From Parapedobacter sp. SGR-10 (GTDB lineage: Bacteria; Bacteroidota; Bacteroidia; Sphingobacteriales; Sphingobacteriaceae): a stretch of 64,000 bases of DNA. Positions 35,121 through 44,469 of this stretch are shown here, piece after piece; positions within the stretch are counted from its first letter, which is position 1; the number at the start of each line of letters is the position of its first letter. The notes beneath the pieces are model-generated. The model was given only the letters and a program-made list of their open reading frames with translations, was not told the origin of the DNA and searched no databases. Location: the NCBI RefSeq assembly GCF_011030405.1, contig NZ_JAAJTJ010000001.1, positions 434,001-498,000 on the forward strand, read 5' to 3'. A program made the position numbers and the translations under genes.

Positions 35121-36362
35121 ATGAATAATATCTCAACAAACACTTTCCAAGCAAATGGAATAACCTATCGCCCGTCCAACAAACCTATCGTCGTCATCTG
35201 TATAGATGGATCAGCAGATGAATACCTGGATGTCACCGCGGCCCACGGCCGCCTGCAATCCTTGACAAAGATGAGCAAAAACGGATATAGAGGAATGGTA
35301 CGTGGGGCCTTGCCTTCTTTTACCAATGTCAACAATTCATCCATCGTCACAGGCGTATCTCCGGCCGTACACGGTATCTGTGGCAATTTCTTTTACGATA
35401 CCACCAAAGATGAGGAAGTAATGATGAACTCCTCGGAATACCTAAGAGCCGAGACTCTATTGGCCGCAGCAGCCAATGCAGGCCGCAAAGTGGCCGTCGT
35501 GACCGCAAAAGAAAAGCTACGTGATATCCTGTCGCACAAGCTCAACGGTATCGCTATCTCAGCCGAAAAAGCAAATCAAGCAAAGACGGAAACACACGGT
35601 ATAGATGATGTAGAAGCAAAAGTAGGTTATCCTACACCCACTATCTACAGTCCCGAAGCAAGTCTGTTTGTACTGAGAGCCGGAACAGCCTTAATACAGC
35701 AAGGATTAGCTGATTTTCTATACCTTTCCCTCACGGACTATATGCAACATACTTATGCTCCGGAAGCCGAAGAATCATTGGCTTTTTACGAAGAGATGGA
35801 CAAGGAAATAGGCAAGATGCTTGAACTCGGAGCCGTCATCGGTGCCACAGCAGATCACGGCATGAATGCCAAGATCAAATCCGATGGCACGCCCAACGTA
35901 TTGTTTGTAGAAGACATGTTGGAACAACAGTTTGGTAGTGGATATAGGGTCATTTGCCCGATCACAGACCCATACGTCAAACACCACGGTGCTTTGGGCT
36001 CGTATGTCGTCGTGCATGTAGATGACAAGTCCCGCATTGAAGAGGTCAAAGAATGGTTATCATTACAGCCGGGTATTACGGAAGTGCACGACAAACAATC
36101 TGCCGTTCGCAACCTGGAACAACCAGAAGATAGGACCGGCGACCTGGTCGTCATGTCCGCACGGGATGTGGTCGTAGGACGTCGCCCACAATATCATGAT
36201 CTTGCGGCACTCGACGGCACATTGCGTTCGCACGGAGGACGCTATGAAGAAATGGTACCCATGATCATATCGCACCCTTTGAACAATGAATACCGTGTCA
36301 GAGCGGCCGGCGATCCGCGCAACTTTGATATTTTTGACTTTACGGTTAACGGAACACATTAA
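35121..36362 (+). CDS. phnA: Phosphonoacetate hydrolase
   Basis: 413 aa, alkaline phosphatase superfamily, cytoplasmic. Cleaves the C-P bond of phosphonoacetate to acetate and phosphate using two zinc ions. The family's metal ligands and nucleophile are all seen: D29 (CIDGSADEY), T68 (SFTNVNN, nucleophile), D206 and H210 (LTDYMQH), D245 and H246 (TADHGMN) and H371 (RSHGGRY). K130 in VTAKEKL is a likely substrate-carboxylate contact. It lies 38 bases after the transporter and 12 bases before phnY. This PhnA is the hydrolase, unrelated to the E. coli protein of the same name. Confidence 0.93.
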   Translation: MNNISTNTFQANGITYRPSNKPIVVICIDGSADEYLDVTAAHGRLQSLTKMSKNGYRGMVRGALPSFTNVNNSSIVTGVSPAVHGICGNFFYDTTKDEEVMMNSSEYLRAETLLAAAANAGRKVAVVTAKEKLRDILSHKLNGIAISAEKANQAKTETHGIDDVEAKVGYPTPTIYSPEASLFVLRAGTALIQQGLADFLYLSLTDYMQHTYAPEAEESLAFYEEMDKEIGKMLELGAVIGATADHGMNAKIKSDGTPNVLFVEDMLEQQFGSGYRVICPITDPYVKHHGALGSYVVVHVDDKSRIEEVKEWLSLQPGITEVHDKQSAVRNLEQPEDRTGDLVVMSARDVVVGRRPQYHDLAALDGTLRSHGGRYEEMVPMIISHPLNNEYRVRAAGDPRNFDIFDFTVNGTH

Positions 36363-36374
36363 TTATTTGGTATA

Positions 36375-37811
36375 ATGACAACAACATCAACAGAAGTGAT
36401 CCGGGCAAGCAGCTATGTCGCCGGGATACCACTGCAATCGGAAAATGTGCTGGAAGTGCGCAGCCCATACGATAACCGTCTTGTCGGCACAGTGACTTTG
36501 GCCGGCCCAGAAGATACGCAAAAAGCTATCAAACTGGCATTGGAAAACAAAACAACCCTGTCCAGATACGAACGCTACACCATATTGGACAATGTACGCA
36601 AACTGCTGCTGGAGCAGAAGGAAGAATTTGCACAAACGATCTGTGCTGAAGCCGGACTGGCCATACGTGAAGCCCGATACGAAACCGGAAGAGCACATGA
36701 CGTACTCTTTTTTGCCGCGACAGAATGCCTAAAGGACGATGGACAGATATTTTCCTGTGACATATCTCCTCAGGGCAAAGCACGCAAGATATTTACGCAA
36801 AGAGAACCTTTAAATCTCGCAGTATGTATCACACCGTTCAACCATCCGTTGAATCAGGTCGTACACAAAATTGCACCAGCCTTGGCAACAGGAACACCCG
36901 TCATTCTAAAGCCTTCCGAAAAAACGCCTTTGACAGCCATCAAAATTACCGAATTGTTCTACGAAGCAGGACTTCCGAAGGCGATGTTGAGCGTATTGCT
37001 CGGCGAGACTGCCAATGTGGCTGAGCCCTTGGTCAAAGATCCACGGGTAGACATTGTTTCGTTTACAGGAAGTGTTGCCGTGGGCAAGCATATTGCGGCT
37101 ACTGCCGGTTATAAAAAGGTAATTCTTGAACTCGGTGGCAACGATCCGTTGATTATTATGGAAGATGCCGATCTGGACAAGGCCGTCCTGTTGGCAGCAG
37201 AAGGGTCATTTCGCAACAGCGGACAGCGCTGTACAGCAGTAAAACGTATTCTCGTGCACGAAAAAGTCAAAGCTGATTTTGTCGCGAGATTTGTGGAAAA
37301 AGCAAAAGAATACACCTGCGGTGATCCTGCAGACCCGGAAACAAAAGTGGGTACAGTCATCGACGAAGCAGCCGCCATCTATTTGGAAAGTGTCGTACAC
37401 AAGGCTGTCGCACAAGGTGCCAAAGTATTGTTGGGCGGTAAACGCACAGGAGCTTTGCTGGAGCCTACGGTGATCGACGAGGTACCGCGGGATGCACAAA
37501 TGATCGTACAGGAATCTTTCGGTCCTTTGGCCCCTATACTTCCGTTCAAAGATATCGACGACGCGATCGCCTTGTCCAATTCTACAGCTTACGGCCTGTC
37601 ATCGGGTATAGTGACCAATAATATGGCTTATGCGACCCGGTTTATCAAAGAGCTGAACGTCGGTACCGTAAACATAAATGAAGTCCCAGGATATCGTATT
37701 GAAAATTCTCCGTTCGGGGGCCTCAAAGATTCCGGTTTGGGCATCAAAGAAGGGGTCATAGAGGCTATGAAGTGCTTCAGCTTTGTGAAGACTTTTTCTT
37801 TGCCTTGGTAG
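36375..37811 (+). CDS. phnY: Phosphonoacetaldehyde dehydrogenase
   Basis: 478 aa aldehyde dehydrogenase. Catalytic C286 (NSGQRCTAVKR), general base E252 (LELGGND), oxyanion N156 (FNHP) and the NAD loop FTGSVAVGK (230-238). Sequence features such as KARKIFTQREPLNLAV and VPGYRIENSPFGGLKDSG match phosphonoacetaldehyde dehydrogenases, and its place next to the hydrolase supports it. It makes phosphonoacetate from phosphonoacetaldehyde, which PhnA then splits. It is the last gene of the operon. Confidence 0.92.
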   Translation: MTTTSTEVIRASSYVAGIPLQSENVLEVRSPYDNRLVGTVTLAGPEDTQKAIKLALENKTTLSRYERYTILDNVRKLLLEQKEEFAQTICAEAGLAIREARYETGRAHDVLFFAATECLKDDGQIFSCDISPQGKARKIFTQREPLNLAVCITPFNHPLNQVVHKIAPALATGTPVILKPSEKTPLTAIKITELFYEAGLPKAMLSVLLGETANVAEPLVKDPRVDIVSFTGSVAVGKHIAATAGYKKVILELGGNDPLIIMEDADLDKAVLLAAEGSFRNSGQRCTAVKRILVHEKVKADFVARFVEKAKEYTCGDPADPETKVGTVIDEAAAIYLESVVHKAVAQGAKVLLGGKRTGALLEPTVIDEVPRDAQMIVQESFGPLAPILPFKDIDDAIALSNSTAYGLSSGIVTNNMAYATRFIKELNVGTVNINEVPGYRIENSPFGGLKDSGLGIKEGVIEAMKCFSFVKTFSLPW

Positions 37812-37858
37812 AGTTTTGGGAGGCCCTTACAGAAGTCTACGGACAGTACTAATATATA

Positions 37859-37896
37859 CTTCATTAGCCCGGAGTTTAAGCCCCGGACTAATGAAG
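37859..37896. repeat. Hairpin downstream of phnY
   Basis: CTTCATTAG-CCCGG pairs with CCGG-ACTAATGAAG around an 8-base loop (37859-37896). It may stop the phosphonate operon, but no long U run follows. The rest of the gap to 38151 holds only the small inverted repeat and -7 box listed next. Confidence 0.6.
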
Positions 37897-38052
37897 GAAG
37901 TTTAAACAAAAAGGCAACAGTACGATTCGGTTACAATTGGTATCTGATACCCTCAGTGACGAAGGTTATCACCATTCCTTATAGCTATATTGATACAACC
38001 TATGCATTCCAATATAAGGGATTAATCCGCCCTTTATGACGATTCAATTCTC

Positions 38053-38073
38053 TCAAAATAACCTCTATTTTGA
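38053..38073. promoter_or_regulatory. Small inverted repeat, possible operator
   Basis: TCAAAATA-ACCTC-TATTTTGA is a perfect 8-bp inverted repeat about 80 bases before the Lrp-type regulator. AT-rich, with the size expected of an Lrp/AsnC half-site pair; autoregulation is a guess. Confidence 0.3.
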
Positions 38074-38121
38074 AAGTACAAGATTCTTCGTGCCCCACTT
38101 CTCCAAAATATTTTCTATATT

Positions 38122-38129
38122 TATCTTTG
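38122..38129 (+). promoter_or_regulatory. Candidate -7 box for the Lrp/AsnC gene
   Basis: TATCTTTG, 22 bases before the ATG at 38152. No -33 TTG at the expected distance. Confidence 0.4.
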
Positions 38130-38151
38130 GAAGTAAAAATTACACGCTGAC

Positions 38152-38622
38152 ATGTTGTACCAACCGGACAAATTAGATCTCAAGATATTACGCCTGCTCC
38201 AGGAAAACGGTCGTATTACGAACCTGCAATTGGCCACAAACATTGGCCTCTCTCCTGCTCCAACTTTGGAACGTGTCCGAAAACTGGAAAATTCTGGTTT
38301 TATCAAAAGTTACCACGCTTTTGTAGACGAAGAGAAATTAGGATTGGGTATCAAGTCTTTCATACAGATCTCGTTGGATTTTCATACGCACAATGCTATT
38401 CCTGAGTTTGTGGAAGCGGTGAAAGTCATTCCAGAAGTCACCGAGTGCCACCATGTCACTGGCAACTGCGATTTTATTCTCAAAGTCTATGTCAAGGATA
38501 TCAAAGCATACGAAGCGGTCATTATGGAGAAAATTGCAAAAATACCGTACGTAAAAACTTTTCAGACGATGATGATCATGTCTACCTCCAAAAAAGAGCC
38601 TATCGTCCCACTCGAATACTAA
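38152..38622 (+). CDS. Lrp/AsnC-family transcriptional regulator
   Basis: 156 aa. N-terminal HTH (residues about 8-55; LDLKILRLLQENGRITN, LATNIGLSPAPTLERVRKLE) and C-terminal RAM/ACT-like effector domain (about 70-150; VTECHHVTGNCDFILKVYVKD). Binds DNA as a multimer and senses an amino acid or similar small molecule. It follows the phosphonate operon on the same strand but has its own promoter candidate and is separated by a hairpin. A regulatory link to phosphonate use is possible but unproven. Confidence 0.92.
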   Translation: MLYQPDKLDLKILRLLQENGRITNLQLATNIGLSPAPTLERVRKLENSGFIKSYHAFVDEEKLGLGIKSFIQISLDFHTHNAIPEFVEAVKVIPEVTECHHVTGNCDFILKVYVKDIKAYEAVIMEKIAKIPYVKTFQTMMIMSTSKKEPIVPLEY

Positions 38623-38638
38623 AAACAAAGTGTACACC

Positions 38639-39706
38639 ATGCCCTACAAAGACTTTGCAATCATACTGACCTGGCCCGATGCAACGATACGCGGGGATGA
38701 AGCATGGATGATGTTTTTCAAAAGAATAGGGCTAGTCAAGAATCTGAATTTTAAAGTAGGCCACACAGGTATAGTTGTCGTCAATCACAAAAGTGGCGAA
38801 ATGCTCTTCTATGATTTTGGAAGATATATTACCCCACGTGGTTTTGGCAGAGCCAGATCCAAGTATTCGGATCCTTTGCTCGAAATCAAAACCACGGCAA
38901 AGATAAGCGATGGCAACATTCAAAACCTGGAAGAAATCATCGCACATTTTGAAAGCTTAAAACCCTTTATGTACGGCGAAGGAAAACTGTTTTTTTCTAT
39001 CGTAAAAGGTATAGATTTTGACACCGCTAAACAATTTGGGGATGAGTGGGTAGCACGTGGAACCTATCCCTATGGCGCAGTAGCCCGCAACAACAACAAT
39101 TGCTCCCGTTTCATTACTAGGATGCTCTTAAAATCGTCGTCAAGATTTCATTTTTGGCATAGTATCAACCTTCCGGAAACCATCAAATCCAGTCCTGTCA
39201 GCAATTTGGTCAATGCAGCTTCCGATAGGATGATCTATTCCTACTTACGGGAAGAGGGCTTAAAACATTTTAAGATGAACCGATGGCAATCCCTGTGGTT
39301 TCTGATCAAGCAGCTAGGGGACAATATTAAAAGCAAAAAAGCTAATTTGCTCCCCACAGATCGGGTTATCGGGGCAATGAAATTTAATTCAAAGCCTATT
39401 ACCCTCCCCAAGAATGCGATGTACCTCGGTGGTGTAGGAGACGGTGCCTGGTACACCGTAACCTACAATAAGGAAAAACTACTATTTACGATCAAACGCT
39501 TCACAAGTGATGGGCGATTGGAGTATGTCGTTCAAGGTGCTGCATCCGCGTCCTTTGATCCCGCAGAGCAGTGGTCGGTCACCTACGATAGTCATTTGTT
39601 ATTTACCCATATCGAACAAAATGGCGTTAAAATAAAGATCGAACATACGGCACATCTCCCGACAGAAGAACACCGCTACGAACATATCAAAGAAAGATAT
39701 GCTTAG
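38639..39706 (+). CDS. DUF6695-like protein, possible permuted papain fold
   Basis: 355 aa from the ATG at 38639 (the GTG at 38630 is less likely). No signal peptide. FAIILTWPDATIRGDEAW opens the protein; GHTGIVVVNHKSG (H42) comes before NNNNCSRF (C155). A His ahead of a Cys in this arrangement is seen in circularly permuted NlpC/P60 proteins (YiiX/YebB type), so a permuted papain-like enzyme is possible. I match it only loosely to DUF6695. It overlaps the end of ung by 4 bases, tail to tail. Confidence 0.65.
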   Translation: MPYKDFAIILTWPDATIRGDEAWMMFFKRIGLVKNLNFKVGHTGIVVVNHKSGEMLFYDFGRYITPRGFGRARSKYSDPLLEIKTTAKISDGNIQNLEEIIAHFESLKPFMYGEGKLFFSIVKGIDFDTAKQFGDEWVARGTYPYGAVARNNNNCSRFITRMLLKSSSRFHFWHSINLPETIKSSPVSNLVNAASDRMIYSYLREEGLKHFKMNRWQSLWFLIKQLGDNIKSKKANLLPTDRVIGAMKFNSKPITLPKNAMYLGGVGDGAWYTVTYNKEKLLFTIKRFTSDGRLEYVVQGAASASFDPAEQWSVTYDSHLLFTHIEQNGVKIKIEHTAHLPTEEHRYEHIKERYA

Positions 39707-40377
39707 CCCAACCGCCAATCAATAGGCTGCTTACCTTTTTGGGTTAGATAAGCATTTGCTTTGGAAAAATGTTGACAGCCAAAGAATCCCCTGTATACAG
39801 ATAAGGGTGATGGATGTACCGTTTTCAAGATCAGATGTTTATTGGCATCTATCAGCACACTTTTACGCTGTGCATAAGAACCCCAAAGAAGAAAGACAAC
39901 ATTTTCCAGCTGGGATGAAATAGCCGTAATGACTTGATCCGTAAACGTTTCCCACCCCCTTCCCTGATGGGATGCTGCCTCATGGGCACGGACAGTCAAC
40001 GTCGCATTGAGCAACAGCACTCCCTGTTGGGCCCAGCGGGTCAGATCTCCCGATGCTGGTACCTGAAATCCTGGAATATCCGTGACCAACTCGGCAAAGA
40101 TATTACGCAAGGAAGGTGGATGGGGAATTCCCGCCGGAACGGAAAAAGATAATCCGTGAGCCTGGCCAATATTATGATAAGGATCCTGCCCCAATATCAC
40201 GACTTTCACGTTGTCAAAAGGCGTGAGGCGGAAAGCGTTAAATACGAGATTCTGAGGAGGAAAAACAGTTGCTCTACTTCGCTCTTGCTGCACAAAAGCA
40301 GACAACTGCTTCATATAATCTTGCTGGAACAAAGGTTTCAGTATCGGAGCCCAGCTCTCGTCATATAGTGTTGCCAT
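39703..40377 (-). CDS. ung: Uracil-DNA glycosylase
   Basis: 224 aa, standard length. Catalytic GQDPYHNIGQAHGLSF (Asp in GQDPYH), NATLTVRAHEAASHQGRGWE, FLLWGSYAQ and the HPSPLSVYRGFFG minor-groove loop are all present. Removes uracil from DNA to start base-excision repair. A TATTTTTG box (40390-40383, minus strand) ends 5 bases before the ATG, so the mRNA may have almost no leader. Confidence 0.97.
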   Translation of the reverse strand: MATLYDESWAPILKPLFQQDYMKQLSAFVQQERSRATVFPPQNLVFNAFRLTPFDNVKVVILGQDPYHNIGQAHGLSFSVPAGIPHPPSLRNIFAELVTDIPGFQVPASGDLTRWAQQGVLLLNATLTVRAHEAASHQGRGWETFTDQVITAISSQLENVVFLLWGSYAQRKSVLIDANKHLILKTVHPSPLSVYRGFFGCQHFSKANAYLTQKGKQPIDWRLG

Positions 40378-40458
40378 ATTTTCAAAAATACATTTTTTTT
40401 CTGAAACAATAAAGGCACAAAGCTGTTGCTAGCACACGAATCCCTCTTTCAAGCCCAA

Positions 40459-40488
40459 CGTAGAGACGCAACATCTTGCGTCTCTACG
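40459..40488. repeat. GTAGAGACGC palindrome
   Basis: Perfect 13-bp stem CGTAGAGACGCAA with a 4-base loop (CATC). Same family as 696, 41230, 49220 and 53351. Lies in the ung-TPR gap (40378-40678), which holds three repeat or promoter elements and no gene. Confidence 0.85.
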
Positions 40489-40520
40489 AAAGAAACGATC
40501 CCAATATATCTCCGATACAC

Positions 40521-40574
40521 GTAGGCGAAACATCTTTCGCCCAGATTAAGGACAAATCATGATTTGCCCCTACA
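40521..40574. repeat. GTAGG double-hairpin repeat
   Basis: An outer stem GTAGG/CCTAC encloses two inner hairpins, GGCGAAA-catc-TTTCGCC and GGACAAATCATGATTTGCCCC. The same architecture, with compensating differences, recurs at 63831-63902. Confidence 0.65.
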
Positions 40575-40628
40575 TAGACCTTCTGCTCGAATCCTACCAC
40601 CAACATTTTTTCTGCCATAGCATTCGCT

Positions 40629-40654
40629 AATGCAAAGCATTTTACCTAATTTTG
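40629..40654 (+). promoter_or_regulatory. Promoter with internal palindrome
   Basis: AATGCAAAGCATT (40629-40641) lies 5 bases before the -7 box TAATTTTG (40647-40654), the same spacing as in the metZ and ECF-sigma promoters. It serves the gene at 40679. An AAGGA ribosome site precedes its ATG. Confidence 0.6.
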
Positions 40655-40678
40655 CAGTTCTAATTTAAAGGAACAGAC

Positions 40679-41218
40679 ATGTCAAATATAGTCCGCATCA
40701 TATTGAGTTCGCTTCTACTTGTCGGCACGGTAGTATTATTTTGGTTTGGTCATTGGGGATGGGGGATCTTAGGCATTCTCGTGACGATACTGGCTTGGGT
40801 GACCGTATTTTTCAATGAGAATATGCTCATTGCCCAATGGTATCTTCGTAAGCAGGATATGGCCAAAGCCGAAAAATGGTTGAAAAACATCAAGAGCTAC
40901 GAAAAGCAATTGATCTCTGCTCAACATGGTTATTACCACCTTCTGCTAGGTCTTATTGAATCCCAACGTGCGCCTATGCAGTCGGAAAAGTTCTTTAAAA
41001 GAGCCTTGTCGTTGGGGCTTCACATGGATCATAATGTCGCCTTGGCAAAGCTCAGCCTGGCAGGTGTAGCCATGGCCAAACGAAACAAGCGGGAAGCAGA
41101 AAAACTATTGCAGGAAGCAAAAAGAGCTGACAAGAATAAATTATTGGCCGATCAGATCAAAATGATGAAAGACCAGATGGGACTAATGGACAAACAGCAG
41201 TTCCGTTATTCCAGATAA
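40679..41218 (+). CDS. Membrane-anchored TPR-like protein
   Basis: 179 aa. Two N-terminal transmembrane helices (about 6-24 and 27-46) joined by GHWGWG, then a cytoplasmic helical part (about 50-179) with TPR-like repeats (LRKQDMAKAEKWLKNI, MQSEKFFKRALSLGL, KREAEKLLQEAKRAD). Likely a protein-interaction scaffold at the inner membrane; I do not recognise a named family. Its TAA stop is part of the 58-bp palindrome that follows. Confidence 0.8.
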   Translation: MSNIVRIILSSLLLVGTVVLFWFGHWGWGILGILVTILAWVTVFFNENMLIAQWYLRKQDMAKAEKWLKNIKSYEKQLISAQHGYYHLLLGLIESQRAPMQSEKFFKRALSLGLHMDHNVALAKLSLAGVAMAKRNKREAEKLLQEAKRADKNKLLADQIKMMKDQMGLMDKQQFRYSR

Positions 41219-41272
41219 AAATTATAATGGTAGAGACGCAATGCATTGCGTCTCTACCATTATAATTTTTAT
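41215..41272. terminator. 58-bp perfect palindrome, bidirectional terminator
   Basis: Two 29-base arms are exact complements with no loop spacing. The centre is the GTAGAGACGCAATGCATTGCGTCTCTAC core. The ends carry A and T runs, so it can terminate in both directions. It includes the stop codon of the TPR gene. Confidence 0.85.
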
Positions 41273-41283
41273 TTTGCTTTTCG

Positions 41284-41315
41284 TTTTGCTTTTCATTTGA
41301 TAAAACTTATTTTTG
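41284..41315 (+). promoter_or_regulatory. atpD promoter
   Basis: TTTTG (41284-41288), a 19-base spacer and TATTTTTG (41308-41315): the best match in the window to the Bacteroidota TTTG/TAnnTTTG promoter. It gives a leader of about 60 bases before atpD. Confidence 0.7.
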
Positions 41316-41354
41316 CATTCCAAATTACAGATCGAAAGACCTGTGGATAAATAG

Positions 41355-42881
<1,527 letters not shown>

Positions 42882-42923
42882 ACTAATTTACAATTGCGGA
42901 TTTTAGATTGTAGATTTGTTTGC

Positions 42924-42962
42924 AATCGTAAATCGTAAATCGTAAATCGTAAATCGTAAATC
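42924..42962 (+). repeat. Heptanucleotide tandem repeat before atpC
   Basis: Five perfect AATCGTA units (42924-42958) and a partial sixth lie 2 bases before the atpC GTG start. Copy-number changes by slippage would alter the translation initiation region. Confidence 0.9.
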
Positions 42963-42964
42963 AA

Positions 42965-43216
42965 GTGAAATTAACAGTCATAACTCCCGACAAATTGGCC
43001 TACGAAGGTGAGGCAACAGCCGTTACCGTACCGGGCGCAGCAGGCTCTTTCCAGATATTGAAAGATCATGCGGCCATAGTATCCACACTTGAGGATGGAA
43101 AGGTCATTATTAAGATCAACAATAATGAGGAACGGACCATTATTATCAAAGGTGGTGTCGTCGAAGCCAAGGATAATAATATCGTCATCTTAGCCGAAGG
43201 AATTACTGAAAAATAA
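42965..43216 (+). CDS. atpC: ATP synthase F1 subunit epsilon
   Basis: 83 aa with a GTG start. Only the N-terminal beta-sandwich is present (LTVITPDKLAYEGEATAVTV, PGAAGSFQILKDHAAIVSTL); the C-terminal helical hairpin found in E. coli epsilon is missing, as is usual in Bacteroidota. Links the rotor to F1. It shares a transcript with atpD. A tandem repeat lies where a ribosome-binding site would be. Confidence 0.95.
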   Translation: MKLTVITPDKLAYEGEATAVTVPGAAGSFQILKDHAAIVSTLEDGKVIIKINNNEERTIIIKGGVVEAKDNNIVILAEGITEK

Positions 43217-43236
43217 AAGTAAAAAATACAAATAAC

Positions 43237-43272
43237 AAGCCCTTAAGACTTCTGTTTTAAGGGCTTATTTTT
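43237..43272 (+). terminator. Terminator of atpDC
   Basis: AAGCCCTTAA (43237-43246) pairs with TTAAGGGCTT (43257-43266), followed by ATTTTTT. The rest of the gap to 43578 is AT-rich. I find no leader peptide with branched-chain codons and no clear -7 box for the ilv genes there (ATAGTTTG near 43468 is one base short). Confidence 0.85.
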
Positions 43273-43578
43273 TACAACTTTATAAGGCAAAAAGCTAATT
43301 TTAGGAAGAATTTCAGCTCTTAAACGGAAAACTCATCTTTTCAAAAAATATACCGATTTTAAATATAGTTCACAACAAAACAAATAATATTCTATTGAAA
43401 CCAATAAAACAAATACATAATTACATATAAACATATATAAAACAAAATAAAAAACTTTTTAAAAATAGTTTGTTTAGCTATTGTAAAGAATTTCAAATCG
43501 GGCTAACTTAACCAAGTAAATATTTCATAGGAATAAATTGTTTTGGGAAGGAACACTTTATTCATTTTAGACGTAGCA

Positions 43579-44469
43579 ATGCAATACTATCATCAGGACA
43601 CCTTAATCTATTTGAACGGCGAGTTTGTAAAAGCAAGTCAGGCTGGCATTGACCTTTTTGGTCAGTCCCTACACTATGGTTATGGTGCATTCGAAGGTCT
43701 CCGAGCATACAATACCCACAATGGCACACGTATATTCAAAGCAGAGGAACACTTCGAAAGGCTACAGCATTCCTGTCAGGCCATAGATCTTTCCTATACT
43801 TGGCAGAATCGTGTACTGATCGAGAAAAGCTATGAACTACTCGAAGCAAACAATCTTCGTGCAGCCTATATACGCCCGTTGGTATTCTCCGGTTCCAACA
43901 TGCACCTCACCGCATCCAAGGAAGCCAACATCATGATTGCTGCATGGGAATGGGGGCCTTACTTGGGACAAAACCTGCTTCGGGTCAATATTTCACCTAT
44001 TGAGAGGCCCAATCCCAAGTCGTTCTTGGTCAATGCAAAGGTATCCGGTCAATATATCAACTCCATATTGGCAACTAGTGACGCGCTACAAAAAGGCTTC
44101 GACGAGGCAATCTTGCTGGATCAGGAAGGCTTCGTATCGCAGGCATCCAGTGAAAATATCTTTATCGAAAAAGATTTTAAGATATATACTCCACCTTTGG
44201 GCAATATATTTCCGGGTATCACACGGCAGACAGTCATTGGCATTTGTCATGAACTGGGATTTGACCTCATTGAAAAGCGACTGACCGTAGAAGACTTGTA
44301 CAAGGCCGATAGCGCATTTCTAAGTGGTACCGCCACAGAAATCATCGGTATCAAACAGGTGGATCACGTCGTCTATAAAGAAGAGTGGAAAGACACCATT
44401 GGAGCATCTATCCAACGAAAATATAAAAACTTAGTATTAGAGCAAGAGAATTATGAAGTCATCATCTGA
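43579..44469 (+). CDS. ilvE: Branched-chain amino acid aminotransferase
   Basis: 296 aa from the ATG at 43579 (an upstream TTG at 43543 is unlikely). Fold-type IV PLP enzyme. [16 protein letters not shown] lysine K154 ([12 protein letters not shown]), [13 protein letters not shown] and PGITRQTVI are all present. Last step of Ile, Val and Leu synthesis. It is first in the ilv cluster and overlaps ilvD by 17 bases. Confidence 0.95.
   Translation: MQYYHQDTLIYLNGEFVKASQAGIDLFGQSLHYGYGAFEGLRAYNTHNGTRIFKAEEHFERLQHSCQAIDLSYTWQNRVLIEKSYELLEANNLRAAYIRPLVFSGSNMHLTASKEANIMIAAWEWGPYLGQNLLRVNISPIERPNPKSFLVNAKVSGQYINSILATSDALQKGFDEAILLDQEGFVSQASSENIFIEKDFKIYTPPLGNIFPGITRQTVIGICHELGFDLIEKRLTVEDLYKADSAFLSGTATEIIGIKQVDHVVYKEEWKDTIGASIQRKYKNLVLEQENYEVII

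Noticed and set aside
42924..42962. CRISPR-like array before atpC
   Set aside because: Units are 7 bases with no spacers; it is a simple tandem repeat.
43273..43578. Attenuator with a leader peptide before ilvE
   Set aside because: No ATG with a run of Ile, Leu or Val codons occurs in this stretch, and the only hairpin is the atpDC terminator.
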